Below are positions 57,170 to 64,000 of a stretch of DNA of 64,000 nt, in pieces; position 1 is the stretch's first letter; each line of letters begins with the position of its first letter. The notes under the pieces are model-generated. The model saw only the letters and a program-made list of their open reading frames with translations. It made no database searches and was not told the origin of the DNA. The stretch is from Varanus komodoensis (lineage: Eukaryota > Chordata > Lepidosauria > Squamata > Varanidae), in contig NW_025336598.1 of the NCBI RefSeq assembly GCF_004798865.1, forward strand, positions 15,092,231 through 15,156,230, read 5' to 3'. The position numbers were made by a program, and so were the translations under genes.

Positions 57170-57250
57170 ATTGGTTGCCATCCAATGCAGAGTTCATGAC
57201 CCAAGTCAAAATTGTGAAGCAAGGCATTTGTGAGCCAAGGCAGCACTGTA

Positions 57251-58111
57251 TTTGGATCCTAGAATAGGAAAAGCATAGAGTGGAAAACATGACTGATGAA
57301 AAATGATTCCCCCTTTCTCTCAAGGGGTAAAGCTACTCCACTGAACCAAAATTTTATTCCCCTAAAAACTGCTCCTCTCCCTCCTTCCCTGCCTCCCTCC
57401 TTCCTACTTTAGGGTTATGGTGGCTTCCTGATATAGTTTGATTGGCTCAGTTCTCTGTGAAGGGTCTGAGAGAAAAGTTTAGAGCCTTCTTGAAGAGAGT
57501 ATCTTGTGTTTGTATTTGCATAATTATTTCTGTTCTTTGAAGCTGTTATAAGAAATTCAAACTTTAAATGCCATGTGAGGGAGTTCTGCTTTCTCCTACT
57601 CGTAATCTGTGAGGTCCTCTTTCTTCCATATTTAGTTTTCCCTCTGATTTCAAACTCTTTCCAACGCAGATATGAAGAACTGGCAAATTCTTATAAAAGT
57701 CAAACAAAAATGAAATTTTCATCCTTGTGAATTGGCCAAATTCCATAGGTACTAGATAGTTGTACCTGCCTACCATAAAATGATTAAAGATAGTTTAGGA
57801 GACCATCAAAAAGGAGGTGGAATGCACAAGGATTTAAAGTCAGACTTTTAAGGGTAAGGAATCAAAGCCCTGAATCTGGATGAAAGAATCTGTCAGTTTT
57901 AGCCCCTACCACACCACCACCATCATCGTCATCATCTAAATCTTCAGTTATTTCTGTCTGGGATATAAACAAAAATTGTAATTTTTATACATTCTGATGA
58001 AATGAAATGAAATGAGATTCTTATCCATCTCTACCCCCTTCTCCTTCCCTGGAGGCAACCAGGCAAAATAGCTTTGGTGGGAGTGGATAGAGGTTGCATT
58101 TAGAGCAGTTG
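57251..58111. other. Intergenic DNA, no gene recognised
   Basis: Nothing recognised apart from a C/T-rich patch near 57365-57405 and a short (ATC)n run near 57915-57935. Confidence 0.5.
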
Positions 58112-58227
58112 CATCCCTCCAGAAGACACATCCTACTACTCCCATGATACTTCACCATTGCCTCTGATGGTTAGGGCAGATGGGAAATGTAGGCCAAAAC
58201 ATCTGGTGAGATACACATTACCCAATC
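58112..58227. repeat. Palindromic squamate repeat (MITE-like), copy 2
   Basis: Same family as 49021-49150. The left half 'gcatccctccagaagacaca' with 'tactactcccatgat' and the right half 'gatgggaaatgtaggccaaa' with 'acatctggtgag' are near complements. Older and more diverged than a fresh palindrome. Confidence 0.55.
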
Positions 58228-58276
58228 CTGCCTCAGAGATTGCCAAGCACGGCCTACAAGTTTAATGGAAGAGCTC

Positions 58277-58328
58277 CCACAGCTACCCTTGGACAGTCTT
58301 CATCACCACTGTCCAAGGGTAGCTGTGG
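58277..58328. repeat. Perfect 20-bp-arm hairpin
   Basis: The left arm 'ccacagctacccttggacag' (58277-58296) and the right arm 'ctgtccaagggtagctgtgg' (58309-58328) are exact reverse complements around the 12-base loop 'tcttcatcacca'. Pairing stops at both outer edges. It is too short and too isolated to be a transposon with known ends. A replication template-switch event or a small-RNA-like hairpin are the two readings. Confidence 0.95.
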
Positions 58329-60222
58329 ATGAAACATCCCTGGCAGGCTCCCTCCCTCTTTCTTGCTGGTTCCCACACTGTGGACAAACTGGATACAACC
58401 TGCTGTCTAGAGATTTTTTGTCCAGCCACTAGAGAATGTCATGTTTATATGATCGTGATTGTATGACCAGGGCCTGGTCAAATACTACTATTAGTCAGGA
58501 TCAAACACCATAGAAATGAGAGTCATGGTAATACTGTGGTTAGAGGCTTGTTTTCGATTTATTATTTAAAAAAACTTTTCAGAGGCAATTGTATACATTT
58601 TGATTTGTTTATTGCTGTCACTGCAGTAATGAACTGAGGAGGAGAAAGCCCTTTAACTCTGCAGACAGCAAGGAAAAATACCTTTGTAAGAAAGTGCATA
58701 ATATATTAATTTTTGCAATATTCCCTAGTGTACTTGTAGAGAAGGGTCTGTCAGCACTTTTACAGACCATAATGTTTTTGGTGGTTTTTTACTTCTAGAT
58801 GTTTATAACTCAGATCTAAACATTCACTGCAGGCTAATTTTTTTAATACAGAGTTGCAGCCTGGAAACAGACTATATGTCAACCTTCATTTCTTTAAAAC
58901 CAAAATCCTGACAATTTTTGTTGTTAAGGTACCCAGCTCAAAAGTTTTTGTGCTCATGCAGCACAAACAATCCCTCTATATTTAGGAAACTTTTGCTTAA
59001 TGGCTTGAGATGGGTGTTTGCATTTTGATGTAATCTGAATGCCATGAAATCTGAGGAGATTGACATGTTTCATCCACAGTATAAACAGTCAGATCCTGAC
59101 CAGGGTTATTCAGATCAAGCAGGTAGAGTTGCACCTGGCAGGAACACTTCGAGATATGAGGAGGAAACGAGAAGCATGTGCTAGGGAAATGAAGCAGAGA
59201 ATCAGTTGGCATTTGGAATTCAGGAATGGTGCTGGCCAATCACACAGGAGAGAAAAGGGAGGGATTTCAACAACTGGCGATCAGCAAATTGCTTGGATTT
59301 TTCATAGAAGTGTTTAATAAGGGACAGGATATTGGAGTTTTAGTGCAGTGTGAGCTAGAAGCTGAGAATATTTAGATCAGATCATGGGAGACAGAAGAAC
59401 TTAATAAGTAGGACACGTGCTTTGAAACTTTCTGCATTTAGCAAATCTGCCTTTCTGTACTGATGACTGCTACCAAACCTCTGGGAATTGTAGAAGATTC
59501 TGGAGCATTTAGGGCACGCAGTCCATTCATGCAGAATCTATTTTGTGTCAGTGTTCTGGACACAAGTATACACCACTCAGTTGCACATTCAGTTTACCAC
59601 TGGTGGGAAAAATGGTCTTTTACAGAAGCTGGTCCACCATAAGTATCCCTTTCATTGGAAACCTCCAGATAAGTTTCCCCAAAACAAATAGCTTCTAAGG
59701 TACACAGTTTTGGAAACTACTACAGTAGATGGTAACTGTATGAAGCCGTCATGGGAAGTTTTGGTACTCCTGTTCTGTCTCATTTCTCCTTCCCCAAGCC
59801 CAAGATTAGTATGCTCACATCAGTGAGCATTTAACAAGACGGCAGAGCACTGGCTTCCCATTTGAACCCAGTTCTTCCTGGAAGGATCTGTATTTTTTCA
59901 CCCCTGTAGGTCAGCAGGAAAAAGATGTGCCAGCAGGAATAGGTTATGTGAGGCATAAGATTATAGGGTGACTATACAGGGTCTAAATGGTGACATTTTT
60001 CTGCACTGACTTGCATTCCAAGGGCCACAATTGCTGTCTCTAAGATTCAGACTAAATGTTACTTGGCATCTTCTTTGAATGAAAAGCAGCCATAGGAGGC
60101 TGTGAATTTGACCTGCAAGGGAAATGTATGGCATGTATGTATGTACACACATGTGATAGTGCTTATGCTTTCCTGCTATGATATATATTTTTAGTTCAAA
60201 TGGCTCCCAAGTTTCTTTTCCA
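58329..60222. other. Intergenic DNA, no gene recognised
   Basis: No exon or named repeat. A short 'atgtatgtatgta' run lies near 60132-60145. Confidence 0.5.
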
Positions 60223-60665
60223 CTAAATAAATATATATTTTTAAATTATAATTGAATTTACAGTCTGCTCAACCAATAGTCCAGCAGGACTCTCTAAGCA
60301 GATTTACAGAGCACATGAAAACAAAGCAATGCCAATAAAACAATACACACAGCAACCAATTGGTTTATCAACCAATGATAAACAAACACTAGCATAAATG
60401 CAAATCACAACAATATGTAATTAACATACAGTACAATATATAATATAATATACAGTATACAGCTGAAAGTTTAACCTTAGCTGAGAGTTAAAAACAAACA
60501 ATTTAAAATTTAAAACATACCAACATTTAATTCCAGCTACTAAAATATCTGGAGAATAAATTTGTTTTTGCTTGGCACCGAAAGGATTGTGAAGAAGGAG
60601 CCAGGCTATTCTATAGATGGGGCACAGTCACTGAGAAGGTCCCTCTTCTGTTTACCATCTTCCTT
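60223..60665 (-). mobile_element. L2-like LINE 3' end remnant
   Basis: Reversed layout: an AT-rich tail 'ctaaataaatatatattttt', 'ttacagtctgctcaacc', an A-rich spacer to 60550, then 'tttgcttggcaccgaaagga' and 'ctattctatagatggggcac' plus 'agtcactgagaaggtccctc'. These match the 20.2 kb copy, which has 'tcgcctggtgccgaaaaac', 'cattccatagattgggcgcc' and 'accgcagagaaagccctcc'. The copy is older and frame-broken. Confidence 0.65.
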
Positions 60666-61365
60666 AGGATGGGGAGGGAATATAGACAGTTGGAAGGACA
60701 ATCCTCCATTGAATCATTCTGCTAATCAGAGTTGCAGCCTTGAAAAATGTTAACTGATGGGATTTGAAATGCCCTTTCCATCTAGAAATGTACTCATATG
60801 TATAAATAATCTTATTTCCAAATAGATATAATGATAAAATAAATTCAAGAGTTAATTTGAAATATGAATCTCCATGCCAATATAAAATCATCACTACTGA
60901 TTCCACTACCCAAACTGTGGCTAGTCGTCATATTTTCTACTGAACTGTGTACATTTAGTTGTATTTACTTCTTTTGGTCCCCTTGAGGCCAATATATTGA
61001 AGAAACAAGAAGGTTTTAAAAATAGTAGGAAGCTGAATGGCAGCTAGGCGATGTTCTTGATGGCAAAATAGTCAGAGATACTTTGGAACTGTAAGAAGTC
61101 CTCAAGGTAGAACATGGCACTGTTGTCTCAGGGACAAGATGCAATGAAACTGGAAATTGTGATAGACAGGGCTGGCTCCAGGAATTTGTGGTTACCAAGG
61201 GAACTTGTGTGCTCAGAAAGCTCCTGAGGGATAATTTTGAGTCACTTATTTAGCATAACCCAAGTCTGAAGGATGGTTTTTGTTGCATACCACACTATGT
61301 TCACTCAGTCAGGTTCTTGTGCACCTGCAACAGGGTAATTCTATGAGGTCCTAAAAGGTATATAC
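60666..61365. other. Intergenic DNA, no gene recognised
   Basis: No coding or repeat signature seen. Confidence 0.5.
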
Positions 61366-61445
61366 AATTATATTTTGTTGTAAGCCGCCCCGAGGCTTCA
61401 GCGAGTAGGGCGGCATAAAATGTTTTAACAAATAAAAAAATAAAA
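61366..61445 (+). mobile_element. L2-like LINE tail, plus strand
   Basis: 'tgtaagccgccccgaggctt', then 'cagcgagtagggcggcataa' and (AAATA)n. It is nearly identical to the reversed tail at 20040-20095 ('gtaagctgccccgaggcttc', 'ggcgaatggggcggcata'). Only the tail is present, a very short 5'-truncated insertion. Confidence 0.82.
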
Positions 61446-63264
61446 AATATATTTTCTTAGGAATGTGCAAGGTAAGTTTTGTTATCTTGCATTGTTCCTC
61501 ACTTTTATTATGAAAATTCACATTTATCAGTCATTTGTTTAAATTCCGTTAAGTTCTTATTCATATTTACTTTGCATTCTTAAAAAAAAAACCTTTCTTT
61601 TGTTTAGATATGTTTGTTTCTTTTAAATATCTTTTCTGGTGATAGCAAGTAAACTTATTTCAGGTTGTATCTTGACTGCTACCATTTTGTTTTCCTTTAA
61701 TGCCCTGGAGCAGATTTCCCCAGCCTACCCCCACCCCCTACTCTCAAGTTTCACTTTCTATCAACCAGCATGGCCAGATAAAAATATCTTGCTTCCATAT
61801 TTATCTTAAATCTTTTCCTGTGTTAACAAACACAACAGAGCAAAAATGAAAAAAAAATCAAGAACCCTCACTAATCTCATTTGGGGTCTTTCTTTACCCC
61901 AGGCAGAAGCTCCTCAAGCAAGAAAAATGGTGCATATATGAAAGGCCTCTATTCTGACTGAATTTTCCCTTGAGAGGTTTCAGTTAATATGAGAATGGCT
62001 CGCATCTATTCACAACTACATATAATTTAAGGCTTAATTCTTCCTGAGTTTATGCAAAACAAAAATCTGCATAACAATAGCTTGTCAAACCAACTTATAA
62101 AAAATCAGAACTTTCCGTCAATGTGTATTACATTGCTGGAAGCTTTAACTAAGAAACCCAGCTTTATAAGGAGACTAAGACAACCAGCATCAAACTTTCT
62201 TTTATTCCTATTCTGAGGCCCATTAATTGGGGTATAAAATACCCCACACAGCTATTCCTATGGATATTTGGGGGTTCTTTTGTGTCCCAGATATGCTTTG
62301 TTTTATGAAAGAAGCTGGACTTTGGGTACCTTTTAGATTATGGACTTTGTGACAATGTCCTAGAAGAGGAAGTTGGTAGGACTACTTATATATAATGTAG
62401 ATGGATGTCTGCAAACATATTTGATGCATTTTGCTTTGATTTGTGCACGAATACTTGGAAAATACAAAAGCTTAAGGATAACTAAGTTCCAACATGCACA
62501 TTCGTCTGGGAAATGTAGAATAACACAAGATAGTACATCTCACTTTATTCTATAATTTACAAGAAGTGTTGTCTCACAGAATGCAAATGCATTCAGCCAT
62601 CCGTAGGACAATTCAGCACACATAAATGAATTGTAAAAATAACAGTAGATTCAGCACACCAAAAGAGAAACCATAGAAGTGTTATTTTCATCCCATAGCA
62701 CAAGCTCAGAATAACCTGTTAGTCAAACAGCTGTATCAGATAATTAGTTTTGCTATACTTAAATATTAATACAATTTAGATTAGGTTCATTTACAATGAC
62801 AGTTCACATTTCAGATAGCAAAATGTTAATAATTTATGAAGAATGGTATTTTTGTATCTTCTAGACTGCCGCTTTATCTTTCCATGGACTTAACGTTTCA
62901 GGTTTACTTTCACTTCCTTTCCATCATGGTTATCTGAGAAAATGTGTCAGTTTATGTCTTGGAAACAAGTGTTGCCTTGCTTCCAGTAGCAATATTCTAG
63001 TTCCCATAGTAATGGCAAAAACAATAGCAGAACCTAGATAAATTGTACATCTGGGGTCCCCAGCATGGCACTGAGGGAATCCCCAACAGCACTCACCCAC
63101 TTGAAATGAATGAATGAATGAAATACAGGAAAGGATGTTTCACGTTTGCCTTCCTGTACCTGCACCTGGTCAAGGGAATAGAGAACAAGACAACGGGGTA
63201 GTAAGGTTAGAAAGAACTAGGCCAGAGACTGTTGGAGGAGGGAAACAGCAGGATCAACAGGTGA
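61446..63264. other. Intergenic DNA with a candidate conserved noncoding element
   Basis: No gene was found. The stretch 62550-62880 is repeat-free and contains 'cacagaatgcaaatgcattc' (octamer-like), 'cagataattagttttgc' (homeodomain-like) and several 'aatta' words. A small (AATG)n run lies at 63105-63123. Confidence 0.35.
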
Positions 63265-64000
63265 GTGGCTGAGAAAAGCTGTCCAGACTGGCATTTGGAA
63301 CGTGTGTCCACATTGACATCAAGGACCCATGAACGTGGACACACTCTGGACCTGGTTTTCTCGACGGGGCAGGAAGAGGGTGACCTGAGGGTGAGAAATT
63401 TATGTTTGACTCCCCTGTCATGGTCAGATCACTTCCTGGTGAGGTTTGTGCTCGAGAGTGACCTCTCCTTCTGTAAGGGTGCGGATCTGATTGTGTGGAG
63501 CCGGATGGACCTGGATGGATTCCTCAAAGCCCTGGGGGAATTTCCGGCTGACAAGACTGGTGCTCCTGTAGAGGCTCTGGTCGATCTGTGGAACAGGGAG
63601 ATGTCCAGGGCTGTGGACACGATCGCTCCTAAGCGTCCTCTCCCACCGGGCAGAGCTCACTCTTCCCCTTGGTATACAGCTGAATTGTGTGCGATGAAGC
63701 AGGTAGGGAGATGGCTAGAGCATAGGTGGAGGAAATCATGGGATGAATCTGACCGAACACACTTGAAAGCCCACTATCAGGCCTATACTGTGGTGGTGAA
63801 GGCGGCGAAAAAGAAGTTTTTTTCCACTTCCATTGCCTCCTCAAAATGCCGTCCGGCGGAGCTTTTTCGAGTGGTGCAAGGCCTGGTTCGCCCGGGTCCT
63901 AAGGAAGATCCGGTTCCACCCTCAAAGGCCCGCTGTAACGACTTTGCCAGGCATTTCAGGGAGAAAATCGCTCAGATTCGTCACGAGCTGGACTCCACTA
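63265..64000 (+). mobile_element. L2-like LINE ORF2, open frame running off the window
   Basis: The plus-strand frame from 63265 has no stop for 245 codons and continues past the window end. It reads 'THERGHTLDLVFSTG' (about residues 21-35), then 'LTPLSWSDHFLVRFVLES', the SDH block of the APE-type endonuclease, and then the EN-RT linker: 'VEALVDLWNREMSRAVDTIA', 'SSPWYTAELCAMKQ', 'LEHRWRKSWDESDRTHLKAH' and 'AAKKKFFSTSIASSKCRPAE', ending 'CNDFARHFREKIAQIRHELD'. This is the standard order for L2-clade ORF2, just before the RT domain. The N-terminal endonuclease is missing, so the copy is 5'-truncated at about 63265. The unbroken frame makes it the youngest-looking LINE in the window. Confidence 0.88.

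Larger units (their letters stand above)
56324..57248 (-). mobile_element. Tigger (pogo/Tc1-mariner) deletion derivative
   Basis: Terminal inverted repeats are 'cagtggtaccttggctcacg' at 56324 and, on the right, 'tgagccaaggcagcactg' ending at 57248. TA lies on both sides (56322-56323 and 57249-57250), the target duplication of the superfamily. Minus-strand DNA keeps the last part of a pogo-type transposase (56554-56964). The N-terminal DNA-binding and DDE catalytic regions are gone, so this is an internally deleted, non-autonomous copy of about 925 bp. GC-rich modular repeats fill 56947-57169. Confidence 0.87.

Noticed and set aside
1-64000. CRISPR arrays, bacterial operons, riboswitches
   Set aside because: Repeat classes and base composition are those of a vertebrate nuclear genome; none of these features is present.

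Overview
The window is 64 kb of repeat-rich, AT-leaning vertebrate intergenic (or deep intronic) DNA. The organism is most likely a squamate reptile. The best markers are two tRNA-derived SINEs of the Sauria type with a Bov-B-like 3' tail (11.5 kb and 53.5 kb), several CR1 LINEs of the reptile type, L2-like LINE tails ending in a 'taagccgccccgagg...' module, and Tc1, pogo/Tigger and hAT DNA transposons. I found no convincing host exon, tRNA or rRNA gene, CRISPR array or operon. The open frames in the window are chance frames or pieces of mobile elements.

Layout. 0-13.5 kb: mostly single-copy sequence with L2-like LINE remnants (5.9-6.4, 6.5 and 8.9-9.1 kb), a SINE tail (8.7 kb), an intact-looking Sauria SINE (11.49-11.74 kb), an AAGCC microsatellite (7.65 kb) and an AT-rich stretch with homeodomain- and octamer-like words at 10.7 kb. 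13.5-15 kb: a minus-strand CR1 3' half. 15-23 kb: single-copy DNA, microsatellites and an L2-like 3' end (20.03-20.46 kb). 23.2-25.7 kb: a long minus-strand CR1 running from the 3' end through RT into the endonuclease region. 27-31 kb: 5S-rRNA-like SINE remnants. 36.5-38.7 kb: a plus-strand CR1 of the same subfamily, with ORF1 and the endonuclease half of ORF2 but no RT or 3' end. 39.4-40.9 kb: a decayed Tc1 transposon carrying a nested LINE tail. 46.2-46.7 kb: one CR1 inserted into another. 54.8-57.3 kb: a cluster of three elements with clean target duplications (solo LTR, hAT MITE, Tigger deletion derivative). 58.28 kb: a perfect 20-bp-arm hairpin. 63.27-64 kb: a well-preserved L2-like LINE reading frame running off the right edge.

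There is no set of genes working together here. What can be read is a history of insertions: old CR1/L2 layers, then SINEs and DNA transposons, and the apparently youngest events at 54.8-57.3 kb and 63.3-64 kb. I see no clear new biological system. The items most worth a second look are the perfect hairpin at 58277-58328, the modular palindromes in the Tigger derivative, the unnamed dispersed repeat at 41.8 and 52.1 kb, and the possible conserved noncoding elements at 10.7, 27.5, 44.3, 45.8 and 62.6 kb. All family names come from recognising motifs by eye; no database was searched.
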